Shown piece after piece: positions 24,472-33,500 of a stretch of DNA of 33,923 nt. The position numbers were made by a program, and so were the translations under genes. The notes under the pieces were generated by a model. That model was not told where the DNA came from. It searched no databases and saw nothing but the letters and a program-made list of their open reading frames with translations. The DNA is from Candidatus Heimdallarchaeota archaeon. Its GTDB lineage: Archaea; Asgardarchaeota; Heimdallarchaeia; Heimdallarchaeales; Heimdallarchaeaceae. Every line of letters starts with the position of its first letter. Position 1 is the first letter of the stretch. The DNA lies in contig JAGLRO010000045.1 of NCBI GenBank assembly GCA_023136245.1, forward strand, positions 1 through 33,923. Reading direction: 5' to 3'.

Positions 24472-24481
24472 TCTTTTAAGT
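24472..24481 (+). promoter_or_regulatory. TATA-like box for the pilin gene
   Basis: TCTTTTAAGT would start transcription near 24503, leaving a leader of about 32 nt that contains a GGTGA ribosome-binding site (24523-24527). This gene is one of the few here with a true leader. Confidence 0.45.
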
Positions 24482-24522
24482 AACAAATCACATAAAATGA
24501 CTTGATTACTTTAAATCTAAAA

Positions 24523-24527
24523 GGTGA
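24523..24527 (+). promoter_or_regulatory. Shine-Dalgarno site deciding the pilin start
   Basis: GGTGA lies seven bases before ATG 24535 and supports it over the track's TTG at 24502. Confidence 0.65.
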
Positions 24528-24534
24528 AAAAAAT

Positions 24535-24939
24535 ATGAAAAAACGAGCAGTGTCTCCAGTTATTGCAACCGTTCTTTTAATTGCACTAGTTACAGCAGCA
24601 GCAGCTATTGTATTCTTAGTAGTAATTCCAATGTTGACCCCTGCAAATGCAATATTAACTGAAGTATCTAGTATTGATCAAGGAGATGGCAATTTCTCAA
24701 TAACAATAAGAGCCGCAGCACAAGCTTCTGATGTAGTATTTAATGGTACGGTGGCAGTGAGTCCAACAGTAACTTATCTAGCAGTAAGTTCTACAACTCC
24801 AGTGACGATTGAAAACGGAGAATCAAAAGACATAACTATTATAGGTTCATTCAGTTCAGGCGTGAAATGTACAATAACACTCACATTTATTGCTGGTGGT
24901 ACGGAATTCTCATCAATTATTGAAGTTACACCAACATGA
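24535..24939 (+). CDS. Archaeal type IV pilin-like protein with class III signal peptide
   Basis: From ATG 24535 it is 134 residues. The N-terminus MKKRAVSPVIATVLLIALVT is the classic archaeal pilin leader: a short basic segment, a predicted prepilin-peptidase cut after KKR, then a hydrophobic helix that would form the filament core. The rest is Ser/Thr- and Val/Ile-rich beta sequence (FSITIRAAAQASDVVFNGT, TVTYLAVSSTTPVTI) with several N-x-S/T sequons, typical of a surface-exposed pilin head. No pilus ATPase, platform protein or prepilin peptidase lies in the window, so it is an orphan subunit. It has a true leader with a GGTGA site, which fits high expression. It could be a pilin, an adhesin subunit or a minor archaellin-like protein. 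Confidence 0.88.
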   Translation: MKKRAVSPVIATVLLIALVTAAAAIVFLVVIPMLTPANAILTEVSSIDQGDGNFSITIRAAAQASDVVFNGTVAVSPTVTYLAVSSTTPVTIENGESKDITIIGSFSSGVKCTITLTFIAGGTEFSSIIEVTPT

Positions 24940-24950
24940 TTCTAAGAAGA

Positions 24951-24980
24951 TTTTTTATTTCTTCTTTTTTATTTTCTTAA
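24951..24980 (+). terminator. T-rich terminator after the pilin gene
   Basis: ATTTTTTATTTCTTCTTTTT and further T runs begin 12 nt after the stop, without a hairpin. This is typical of archaeal intrinsic termination. Confidence 0.6.
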
Positions 24981-25005
24981 TTTATTCATTGAATTACATA
25001 AACAC

Positions 25006-25015
25006 ATATTTATTT
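25006..25015 (+). promoter_or_regulatory. TATA-like box for the GNAT-like gene
   Basis: ATATTTATTT is centred about 27 nt before ATG 25038, implying a leaderless mRNA. Confidence 0.5.
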
Positions 25016-25037
25016 AGTATTGTGAAAATCTCAACCA

Positions 25038-25751
25038 ATGATGCTCAATCATATAAGAGATATTGAGAAATCTGAAGAATTAAAACAAATTCTACAGAAT
25101 TTTTATGGGGAACATATCTCGATTCAAGAATTTATTGAATCTATGATTGTATCAAAAAACGCAAAAATTAGCTTAATTCAGCATAAAGAGAAAAATATCG
25201 GATATATAGTTTGGTTGATTGAAAAGGAGAAAGAGGAAGGAGAAGAAGGAGGAAAAATCATAAAAGCTTTTGTAATCGATGATATGGTTTTTTTGCCAAA
25301 ATACCAAAAGATGGAGAATGCTAAAGAACTAATTTCTGAATTGGATAAACATGCAAAAGAACAAGGATGCACTTTGATTGAAATAACTCTTCCAAGCCCA
25401 TCTTTCTGGTTAATTCCAATCTTCATTCAAGAGGGAGATTATTCATCTTCAGTTCTGCGGGTAAGTAAGGAATTACAGAAGAAGACTGAATTTGTTCAAA
25501 TCTATAATGTAGTCATCAAGGGATTGAAACCTGAATTGACCGAAGTAATGGTTTCAAGAAATGAGGAATATCATCTAGAAATTATTGAAGAACCAATGGA
25601 TTACAGAAGAATAATTGAAGAGGGGTATAATCCTGAAATTGTTAGTATGATCTTCTATGTTGAGGATGAAAAAATGGAGGAGAAACTAAATCAGATAAAC
25701 GAAATTGCAGAATGGCAAGAATATTCATTTTCTCTAGTAAAGAACCTTTAA
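25038..25751 (+). CDS. Divergent GNAT-like protein with a C-terminal extra domain
   Basis: The first 140 residues of this 237-residue protein follow the GNAT order. There is an N-terminal helix-rich part, strands ISLIQHKEKNIGYIVWLIE, then KAFVIDDMVFLPKYQKMENA and a helix ELISELDKHAKEQGCTLIEI. In acetyltransferases the segment after the third strand carries R/Q-x-x-G-x-G/A to hold acetyl-CoA. Here it reads KYQKMENA, so the glycines are missing and acetyl-CoA binding is doubtful. The C-terminal 90 residues (FVQIYNVVIKGL, YHLEIIEEP, MIFYVEDEKMEEKLN) look like a small alpha/beta domain I do not recognise. Starts at 25038 and 25041 are both possible. It stands alone between the pilin and a convergent phosphodiesterase. 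Confidence 0.6.
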   Translation: MMLNHIRDIEKSEELKQILQNFYGEHISIQEFIESMIVSKNAKISLIQHKEKNIGYIVWLIEKEKEEGEEGGKIIKAFVIDDMVFLPKYQKMENAKELISELDKHAKEQGCTLIEITLPSPSFWLIPIFIQEGDYSSSVLRVSKELQKKTEFVQIYNVVIKGLKPELTEVMVSRNEEYHLEIIEEPMDYRRIIEEGYNPEIVSMIFYVEDEKMEEKLNQINEIAEWQEYSFSLVKNL

Positions 25752-25761
25752 TATCTTAATT

Positions 25762-26472
25762 TTAGACTTTCAATATTCCATTAATGATATCTCTTGTTTC
25801 TTTTGGCTTATTCGTTATAATTCCATCAACTCTTTTCTTGATTAATTTTCTAATGTCTTTTTCCCTATCAATGGTCCAAGGATAGACTTTTTTTGAGTTT
25901 TTGTGATAATATTGAACTTGTTTTGAATTAAGTAGCTTATGAAAAGGATTCATAGCTGAAACATAATCTAAGTTAGAAATTTTCTTGTTTTTTGCCGTTG
26001 GAAGAACGTAGAGAAAAGCTAGACTATATCCAAGAGTCATGTCTTTTAGAGTATTTATTACCTCAAAAAGAAATGAGCTAACTATTATTTTCGAACTATC
26101 TACTCCAATACTCTCCAACATATCCTCAAATTGCTTTTTTGTTATTGGACATTTGATTTCAACATTAAAACTAATAGACGGTAGAAACTGTTTTAGCACA
26201 TCATCCAGTATAGGAATGGGGTCTCCATTTGGAAGAGATAACTGTTGGATTGTTTCCAGCTTTGTTTTGGAAATTACATACTCCTCTTCATCTAGTTTGA
26301 TAATTCCATCATGATATACTATAAAATGACCATCTTTGGTTATGTGTGTATCTAATTCTATCATGTCAGCTTTTTGCGATATTGCAAGTTGAAATGCTGC
26401 AAAGGAATTCTCATATGCTTCAATTGAAGAACCTCTATGCGCGATAATTGAAGGATAGCGATAGTCATTCAT
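25762..26472 (-). CDS. Glycerophosphodiester phosphodiesterase (GDPD family)
   Basis: It hydrolyses glycerophosphodiesters to glycerol phosphate and an alcohol, probably in the cytosol because no signal peptide is present. The 236-residue TIM-barrel shows the family's metal and catalytic residues. H12-R13 lies in IIAHRGSS, E21-N22 in YENSFAAF, E39 and D41 in MIELDTHITKDGH, and H54 in IVYHDG. VEIKCP follows mid-protein. The C-terminal WTIDREKDIRKLIKKRVDGI matches the usual 'W-T-N/D' and 'DGIITNKP' ending. Archaeal lipids are glycerol-1-phosphate ethers, so the natural substrate may differ from the bacterial one. It lies between two plus-strand genes with no operon partner. The TATA element upstream is weak (about 26500-26508). 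Confidence 0.93.
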   Translation of the reverse strand: MNDYRYPSIIAHRGSSIEAYENSFAAFQLAISQKADMIELDTHITKDGHFIVYHDGIIKLDEEEYVISKTKLETIQQLSLPNGDPIPILDDVLKQFLPSISFNVEIKCPITKKQFEDMLESIGVDSSKIIVSSFLFEVINTLKDMTLGYSLAFLYVLPTAKNKKISNLDYVSAMNPFHKLLNSKQVQYYHKNSKKVYPWTIDREKDIRKLIKKRVDGIITNKPKETRDIINGILKV

Positions 26473-26556
26473 CTTGATTGTAGTAGGTGTAATAATAGAT
26501 TAATTTTGTGCTCATTTTTCTCTTTTAGAAATTGATAGTAATCACTTCTCGACATC

Positions 26557-26566
26557 TTTTTAAAAA
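26557..26566 (+). promoter_or_regulatory. TATA-like box for SAH hydrolase, deciding its start
   Basis: TTTTAAAAAC is centred 25 nt before ATG 26586 and lies downstream of the track's ATG at 26532, which therefore cannot be in this transcript. Confidence 0.5.
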
Positions 26567-26585
26567 CATTAACTTGTGTTGCTAC

Positions 26586-27839
26586 ATGGAATATAAAATT
26601 AAAGACATCAGTTTAGCAGAACAAGGAAGAAAAAAGATAGATTGGGCAGAATCTAGGATGCCAGTTTTAATGAACTTGCGAAAGGAATTTGCTAACACAA
26701 AACCACTTGAAGGAATGAGAATTGCAGGATGTCTTCATGTTACTAAGGAAACAGCTGTTTTGGTTGAAACACTGATTTCAGCTGGAGCGGAGTTATCATG
26801 GTCGGGGTGTAATCCTCTTTCCACAAAGGACGATATTGCAGCTGCACTAGCAGCAAATAATATACCTATTTTTGCATGGTACGGCATGTCAACAGAGGAA
26901 TTCTACTGGGCAATTGACAAAGTACTTGAATTTAAACCAACCTTGACACTGGACGATGGAGCCGATTTAATTTTCCGAGTTCATTCCGAATTTCCAGAAC
27001 TCTCAGAAGATATTATTGGTGGTACAGAAGAAACAACAACAGGTGTTCATAGATTGAGAGCAATGGAAAGAGCTAGTAAACTTCTTTATCCAATTATTGC
27101 AGTTAATGATGCTGAAACAAAAAGTGACTTTGACAATGTGTACGGAACAGGACAATCAACTCTTGATGGAGTCTTAAGATCAACAAATATAATCATAGCT
27201 GGTAAAATTGTAGTGATAGCAGGTTATGGTCATTGTGGAAAGGGTTTGGCAAAAAATGGTTCCGGTATAGGTGCGGATATCATTGTTACTGAAGTAAACC
27301 CTATTCAAGCACTAAAAGCAGCAATGGATGGTTTTAGAGTGATGAAGATGGATGATGCTGCAAAGGTTGGGGATTTGTTTATCACAGCGACTGGCATGAA
27401 AGATATTCTAGTAAAGAGTCATTTTGAGAATATGAAAGATGGTGCAATAATCTGTAACACAGGTCATTATGATGTTGAAATAAACATAACTGATTTAGAA
27501 AACTTAGCTAAATCTAAACGAGAAATAAGAGAAAATAATGAAGAATATACTCTTCAAAATGGCAATAAAATCTATTTGCTTGCAAAGGGAAGATTGGTCA
27601 ATTTATCTGCAGCAGAAGGTCATCCTTCAGAAGTTATGGATATGTCTTTTGCAAACCAATTACTCAGCTTAATTTACCTTAAAGAAAAAAGTGCAATTCT
27701 AGAAAAGAGGGTGTATGATATTTCAAGAGAGCAAGACGAAAAAATCGCTGGTCTCAAATTAGAGTTGATGGGATATCAAATCGATAAATTGACTGAAGAA
27801 CAAGAAAAATACAAAGATGCATACTTCGAAGGAACATGA
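26586..27839 (+). CDS. ahcY: S-adenosylhomocysteine hydrolase
   Basis: It splits S-adenosylhomocysteine into adenosine and homocysteine, or in some archaea the inosyl analogue, recycling the product of methylation. From ATG 26586 (MEYKIKDISLAEQGRKKIDW) it is 417 residues, the normal archaeal length. Motifs include GCLHVTKETAVL, LTLDDGADL, GGTEETTTGVHRL, VNDAETKSDFDNVYGTGQS, and the NAD loop VVIAGYGHCGKGLAK. SAAEGHPSEVMDMSFANQ is also conserved. As in other archaeal and thermophile forms, the C-terminal Lys/Tyr tail of eukaryotic enzymes is absent. The track's 18-residue extension is rejected because the TATA box lies inside it. The gene would serve the SAM-dependent methyltransferases of the cell. 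Confidence 0.97.
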   Translation: MEYKIKDISLAEQGRKKIDWAESRMPVLMNLRKEFANTKPLEGMRIAGCLHVTKETAVLVETLISAGAELSWSGCNPLSTKDDIAAALAANNIPIFAWYGMSTEEFYWAIDKVLEFKPTLTLDDGADLIFRVHSEFPELSEDIIGGTEETTTGVHRLRAMERASKLLYPIIAVNDAETKSDFDNVYGTGQSTLDGVLRSTNIIIAGKIVVIAGYGHCGKGLAKNGSGIGADIIVTEVNPIQALKAAMDGFRVMKMDDAAKVGDLFITATGMKDILVKSHFENMKDGAIICNTGHYDVEINITDLENLAKSKREIRENNEEYTLQNGNKIYLLAKGRLVNLSAAEGHPSEVMDMSFANQLLSLIYLKEKSAILEKRVYDISREQDEKIAGLKLELMGYQIDKLTEEQEKYKDAYFEGT

Positions 27840-27931
27840 TGGCTTTGTAGTCTTAGCGTTTTACTCTTTTTCCCTTCATTTTGTTTCCACAAAATTTTTA
27901 GGATAGAGCTTTCATATAAGAGATATAAGAT

Positions 27932-27938
27932 AAGGGGA
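27932..27938 (+). promoter_or_regulatory. Shine-Dalgarno-like site for the longin-like membrane protein
   Basis: AAGGGGA lies about eight bases before GTG 27946 and supports that unusual start codon. Confidence 0.5.
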
Positions 27939-27945
27939 TTAACCA

Positions 27946-29286
27946 GTGATTAAGAATCTTCTAATTCTAACAACCTACGGTCAAATATTTTATAGTCAAG
28001 AATTTGAAAAGACTGAAGAAGCTGTTGATGTTGCGCTTACTGGTGGTTTAATGAGTGCCATCTACTCAATGGCAACAGAAACACAAAGAGAAAAAATATC
28101 TGAATTCGAACTTGTTACTTCAAGAATCATATTTCAAGAAGAAAGAACCGATCTTCTGTTCGTTATAACTGTCGATAAAAGAATGGACTCGAAAGACACA
28201 TATGAACTTCTAAACATGATTTCAAAACGATTCTTCGAGAAATATGGTGAAATAAGGATAGATGGTCTGGTTTTAACTGATTTTGAAGTAGATGCAACAG
28301 AGATTATTTACAAGAAGCTTTGGTATTTGGACACACAAAAGAGAAAATTCCGAATTTGGGATTACTTAGGAACTATTCTTGTCACTCTAGCAATTAGTTG
28401 GTACATGGTGTTAGTTTTTGGTTCAGCTCCCTTTGCAGGAATGCCTGAATTCGGTATAAAGACGTTTGTTTGGGACGGAATATTAGCTAATTTAACAAAT
28501 CCAATTGGTCTAACGTTGCAGTTACTTCTATTAATAGCTGTAATTGCAATACCAGCAATAGCAATTTATCTTTTGTTTAAGTTCACTTATGCTAGAGATA
28601 TCTTCAGATTTATCAGAGATTATGTATCACGTCCGACACGTGCGAGTTACTCTGAACTACTTCCGAATTACTTCCTTTTCAATATTCTAGTTTCTTTCTT
28701 ACTTTATACTAGCTTCATGATTTTTGCTGGAGGATATGCTTCTGAACTAAGAGTTCTTTCTTTATTCCCCGGTGGACTCCTAGGTGAAAAATTCGCAAAT
28801 GAATTTGATTTTCTAAATATCCTTCAAAGTTTACAAGTAAGTGACATAATGGATCAAATCGGATTAGGAATAATTACATGGGCTACTTGGGTGTTTATAT
28901 TTCCACTTGGCTATTCACTAATACTTGGAGAAAAAAGATGGAGAAAAATATACAAAAACGCTGTTTATATCACTTCAATTGCAATTCTCTTTCTATCAGT
29001 TAGTTATATTTTCAGTGGAGTTAAGTATCTAGAAGCAATTGGTTTTAATCCTCGAACGCCTAGTTTATTTGAAGCAGAGAAGAATTCTTTACTCTTTACT
29101 CTTACAGTTCATTTACCATTGAATATATTCGTCTTTGGTTTTATTCTTTTTATGGGAATAGGAGTTAACAGAGTTACTCCATCAAAAACTAGAGTTCCTT
29201 CGATCGTAGCACTGTTTGTCTCACTCTATTTTACCATGATTGTTCAGAGAATTATCTTCTTCATGCTATTTGCACCTACGACGTGA
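27946..29286 (+). CDS. Polytopic membrane protein with N-terminal longin-like domain
   Basis: The 446 residues have two parts. Residues 1-105 are soluble and follow the longin/roadblock-type pattern: KNLLILTTYGQIFYSQEF, a helix ALTGGLMSAIYSMATE, then strands VTSRIIFQEER and LLFVITVDKR, and a helix YELLNMISKRFFEKYG. From about 138 to the end I count seven hydrophobic segments (roughly 140-160, 187-212, 243-262, 307-326, 338-358, 384-405, 418-440). Longin domains in eukaryotes mark SNAREs, SRX and other trafficking factors, and many small longin/roadblock proteins occur in Asgard archaea. The membrane part matches no transporter family I recognise. With no signal peptide, the longin-like domain should face the cytosol, where it could meet a small GTPase. 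Start is GTG with an AAGGGGA site. Confidence 0.7.
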   Translation: MIKNLLILTTYGQIFYSQEFEKTEEAVDVALTGGLMSAIYSMATETQREKISEFELVTSRIIFQEERTDLLFVITVDKRMDSKDTYELLNMISKRFFEKYGEIRIDGLVLTDFEVDATEIIYKKLWYLDTQKRKFRIWDYLGTILVTLAISWYMVLVFGSAPFAGMPEFGIKTFVWDGILANLTNPIGLTLQLLLLIAVIAIPAIAIYLLFKFTYARDIFRFIRDYVSRPTRASYSELLPNYFLFNILVSFLLYTSFMIFAGGYASELRVLSLFPGGLLGEKFANEFDFLNILQSLQVSDIMDQIGLGIITWATWVFIFPLGYSLILGEKRWRKIYKNAVYITSIAILFLSVSYIFSGVKYLEAIGFNPRTPSLFEAEKNSLLFTLTVHLPLNIFVFGFILFMGIGVNRVTPSKTRVPSIVALFVSLYFTMIVQRIIFFMLFAPTT

Positions 29287-29329
29287 CAATATTAGTGGAG
29301 GGTGACAGTTTTCTTCCTTTTAATCATAA

Positions 29330-29340
29330 AGTTTTAAATT
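29330..29340 (+). promoter_or_regulatory. TATA-like box for the permease operon
   Basis: GTTTTAAATTT lies about 43 nt before GTG 29378 and would start transcription near 29361, giving a short leader. Confidence 0.4.
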
Positions 29341-29377
29341 TGATAAGTTAGATATAAGGAAAGACAAGTGATGAGCA

Positions 29378-30550
29378 GTGTTTAGATTTATTGTTAGATT
29401 CTTTTTTCATAATAGAAAAAGAACATATCAAGCAATTCTAACGTTGACCTTAGCATTAGTTATTTACATTGCGACAATCCTTCTAGTAAGAGGGTATGCA
29501 AGCAACATCAGTGGTATGGCTACAACCATTCAACCATCAAATTTCTTATTATTGGTTGAAAATGGAAAGAGCTTGTCAGAAAGTAGAATCAATCAAGAAG
29601 TATATTCATTCTTAGAAGAATACTCTATTACAACACCAAATGTTGAAGTCATACTTCCTCAAATTTATCTCCCTGTCTTAGTAAAAGGAGAAACGGGGGA
29701 GAGTAGATTAACGCATTTACGTTTATTGAATTTCACAACCTTTGAACATTTTCAACATCATAGTTATACATATCCTGTTTCTGAACCAGGAGATAATGAA
29801 TTAATTATGGGGCAACATATGAAGTCTCAATTAACTTCAGGCGTTGGAGCACAAATTCAAATTGAAATAGAAAACCTCTATGTAAATAGTAGTTTTACAA
29901 CTTCTTTCATTGGAAATTATACAGTTAAGAATATAATTGAATCTGGTCATGAATATGATATTGAAATCTTAGGATCAATCGAATATTTTCAATTCAATGT
30001 AACTCTAGATTATTATTCAATTATTGAACTACGAGTACTTGATACAAGAGAAATAGAAACTATCAAAGAAGAGATACTTGATGAATTTAATTTTCTAGAA
30101 ATTATTGAAGAAAAACAAACACAGAATTTCATCAATTACGCAACTGAAGAGGTTATTCAGACATTGACACTTTTGCAAATATTATTTTTTGTTCTAATGT
30201 TAATATCGATTACCTATAGCATTTATACTTTAGTAAAAGAGAGTGAAGAAGAAATCTTTATTCTGAGATCTATTGGTTCAACCAACACTCAAATTGTTGT
30301 ACTTTTTATGATGCAAGCATTATTTATAGGTGTTATCTCAGCAGTTCTTTCTCTCATTGTGGGGTATTTAGCTGTTAGTGGGATAGTTGCTTCAGTATCA
30401 GCTTTTATAGGCTTACCATTCTTAGCACTAAGAATCGATCTACAATTAATTGGTGTAATATTTTTATTCTCAGTATCACTTTCATTGGTTTCAGGGATTT
30501 ATCCAGCAATAAATGCTGCTAAAATAAGAGTAATCAAGGAGGAGCTCTAA
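29378..30550 (+). CDS. FtsX/MacB-like ABC transporter permease
   Basis: A 390-residue permease of the type VII ABC class. One membrane helix follows a basic start (RFFFHNRKRTYQAILTLTLALVIYIATILLV). An external domain of about 210 residues comes next, then the C-terminal FtsX domain with three helices: LLQILFFVLMLISITYSIYT, MMQALFIGVISAVLSLIVGY, and LIGVIFLFSVSLSLVSGIYP. ESEEEIFILRSIGSTNTQIV between helices is the conserved cytosolic stretch (family 'E..ILRALGAS...I'), and INAAKIRVIKEEL is the usual end. The start is GTG; an ATG seven bases upstream is out of frame and stops after four codons. It overlaps nothing but abuts the next gene with zero spacing. No cognate ATPase is in the window; it may lie beyond the right edge. 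Confidence 0.88.
   Translation: MFRFIVRFFFHNRKRTYQAILTLTLALVIYIATILLVRGYASNISGMATTIQPSNFLLLVENGKSLSESRINQEVYSFLEEYSITTPNVEVILPQIYLPVLVKGETGESRLTHLRLLNFTTFEHFQHHSYTYPVSEPGDNELIMGQHMKSQLTSGVGAQIQIEIENLYVNSSFTTSFIGNYTVKNIIESGHEYDIEILGSIEYFQFNVTLDYYSIIELRVLDTREIETIKEEILDEFNFLEIIEEKQTQNFINYATEEVIQTLTLLQILFFVLMLISITYSIYTLVKESEEEIFILRSIGSTNTQIVVLFMMQALFIGVISAVLSLIVGYLAVSGIVASVSAFIGLPFLALRIDLQLIGVIFLFSVSLSLVSGIYPAINAAKIRVIKEEL
30538..30542 (+). promoter_or_regulatory. Shine-Dalgarno site for the giant permease-like gene
   Basis: GGAGG lies eight bases before ATG 30551, inside the last codons of the upstream permease gene. Confidence 0.7.
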
Positions 30551-33500
30551 ATGGACTTACATAAAATCTTCCTTTATAATTTGCTACCTAAGAAGAGGAT
30601 ATTCATTGCTTTTATTGGATTCTTAATTAGTTCTACAATAATTACTGGTGGTGGAATCCTTATGCTAAATATCATTGAGTCCACTTCTTCATACCTCGGA
30701 GAGAGTGAAGATGTGCTTGTTTTATCGAATCCGAGAGCTTCTACACCGTATACTAGCATACTTCCTATGGATCTTGCTGAAACAATCAACTCTCTTTATG
30801 GTGTAATTGATGTTAGTCCGGAAGTAATGACAGCAGCAGTGTATAAGCAAACAGCTGTCTACTTCAGAGGTGTGGATGTCACAAAATTCGCAGATTTTAT
30901 GGACGTTGAATATCTTGATGGTGGTTATCCAATAGATAGAAATGACACCTTTGATGTAAGTATTGGAATAAACTTTGCAGAAAGAAATAACCTTGAAGCT
31001 GGAGATTTCTTAACAGTTTTCTCTACAAGATCTGATTCAGCTCTTGAATTACGAGTAAAATCTATCTTTTATTCGGGTACTTTATTGGATGATGAAATCA
31101 TAGCACCTCTATGGATTGGGCAATTCTTCTCTTTTGAATCTTACAATTATATAACACATATAAGGGTTAAAATTGATTTGGAGATAATCCCTGATAAAGA
31201 AATCTTGCGAGAGATAGTGAATAGTGAACATGAACTTACTGTTAATGTATTTACTCCTTGTAGCTTAGAAGAATTAAATGGTACTCTTTATATCAGAAAT
31301 ACTAGAGGAGACATTTTACGGGAAGAAATTTTCTACAATACAGATATTGTTCAATTGGTTCTTCCTTTCGGAGAATATGAACTACAAGTAGAGATTGGAA
31401 ACGAATTTTCTGAACCTCTTGAAATTATTCTGTTGTCTAACTTAACAAAGAATATTTACGTGCCATATATTCAAAGGGAGGTTAAAATAAGAGTTGTCAC
31501 AGATGAAGATGAACCTATAGAAGGTGCAAGAGTAAAGATTTTCAAACAAAGTGTTGAAGAAAGAGCTTTATGGAGTGACTCTTATACTAAATATACTGAT
31601 TCAAATGGAGAGGTTTCATTTATAGTTAGCAACGATAGTTACTATGCTGAGGCTACATATGAGAGATATAGGAAAGGTGTTGCATTTGTCACTACAGATG
31701 TAAATAATATTGAGATTGAACTAATAGATAGACACCCCAGTATTTCTGTAAATTCTCCAACAAATTTTAGCATATTCATAGGTAAGAGTCTTAATATCTC
31801 TGTGAGTGCTACTACTGGATATTCAATCTATTTTTATACAGATGGAAATCTTTTGACAATTCAAGAGTATTTTTTGAATCTAGAAGGAGAAAGACCTCCA
31901 CCCAGCATAAATGTACCTTTTGAAGTAGGACCACATTCAATCACTTTTGTTGCATATAATGAAGATTATCCAGGGAGTGGAGATAAAAGTAGAAATTATG
32001 CAGAAAAAACAGTCTATTTCACTATGTCACAGGATTTTCCCGTGTATTTTACTTTTAACAAAGTGATGAACGGATCGCAAATACTTCCTTTAAGTACATT
32101 AACTTTCAATAGCTCACTTTATTTCAGCAAAGACATTCTATATAGATGGGATAGTGATACATGGAAAGAAGTATTATATAATTCAATTCCTGCTCCACCA
32201 GAAATCGGCATCCACAAATTAACTCTTAAAGCTGAAACTGAGGATTTTTCAAGGTCTTGGGTCTTCTACTTTTCAGTAACAAATATAGTTGATTTCATCG
32301 GAATTTTGGGGATGTCTTCGTTTAAAATTATTAAAGGGGAATCACCCATACAGGTCTGGTATGACAAATTAGCTTCATCTGTATTGTTCCATTGGGATAG
32401 TGATATTGATATTTCAGTACCTCAAGATGGAATAATTTCAGCACAAAACTTAAGTGATGGATTTCATTCGCTAAATTTATCCATCTATAAGAACTCTCAA
32501 TGGTATTTCAAAACATACGAGATTAAAATTGATAATTTTGCTCCTAATATAACATTAAGTGTTGTAAATGGTACATCTTTAGATACTGGTAGCATAATCA
32601 GTTTTATACATAATGAAACTCTTTCTTGGTTGAAATATACATGGGACAATCAAGCATTTTCAAGAGTTTACAACAATAATATCACAGTACCTGAAGAAAA
32701 TGGAATTCATTCCTTGAAAATTACTGCATGCGATTTAGCAGGTAATTTGATAAATTACTTTTTTGAGTTTACTATCGTAAACTTCACCGGAGGATCACCA
32801 ATAGATTTCTATTTGTTTCATGAATATTCGGGATTTTTGAATCAGAATTTTATTGATCTAAACATTATAACTGATCTATTCTACTTTTCAATTGAATACA
32901 ACATAATTGGACCAATAAACTTGACAGGTTTACTATTAGAATCAAAACGGATTCATCTTTATCCAGGATTATATACCTTGGAAATTATCTTTAGTTTAAA
33001 TATCTTTGAACATAGAACAAGAACCTGGAATTTTGAAATATTCAATCATTTGAATTCTTCTCTTCTAACATCGCAGTTTCTAAATAGCACATATTCTGGA
33101 GATATTTTAGTTACAGTACCCTATTTTGATTTTACTTCATTGTTAAATGAAAACTCATCATTATTTTTAGTAGATGGGAGATACGATTTAACTCATGAAC
33201 TTGCAGAATTTCCAGGGGATATATTCAATCAGGAACTTATATTTGACACACTACATGCTACCATGACAATAATTTCTCCAGATTTTGGAAATGAAGAAAT
33301 GACTGTTCTTCTTGAGCTTTCAAGTGATGCGGTTGAAATCTATTTTAGCTTAGATTTGGAAACTATAGTATACAAATACGAAGGAGAAGTTTTTCTAGAA
33401 TACAGTTCTCCTGGAAAACACACAATTTCATTTACTCTGATTGATTGTTGTTACATTCAAACTATATCAGTTTATACGTTCTATGTTGGATTGGAATATT

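Noticed and set aside
29371-29385. ATG at 29371 as the start of the FtsX-like permease
   Set aside because: It is out of frame and reaches a stop after four codons; the GTG at 29378 opens the long frame.
30574-30789. Minus-strand ORF of 71 residues
   Set aside because: It lies inside the long plus-strand ORF beginning at 30551, which has a GGAGG site and MacB-like motifs.
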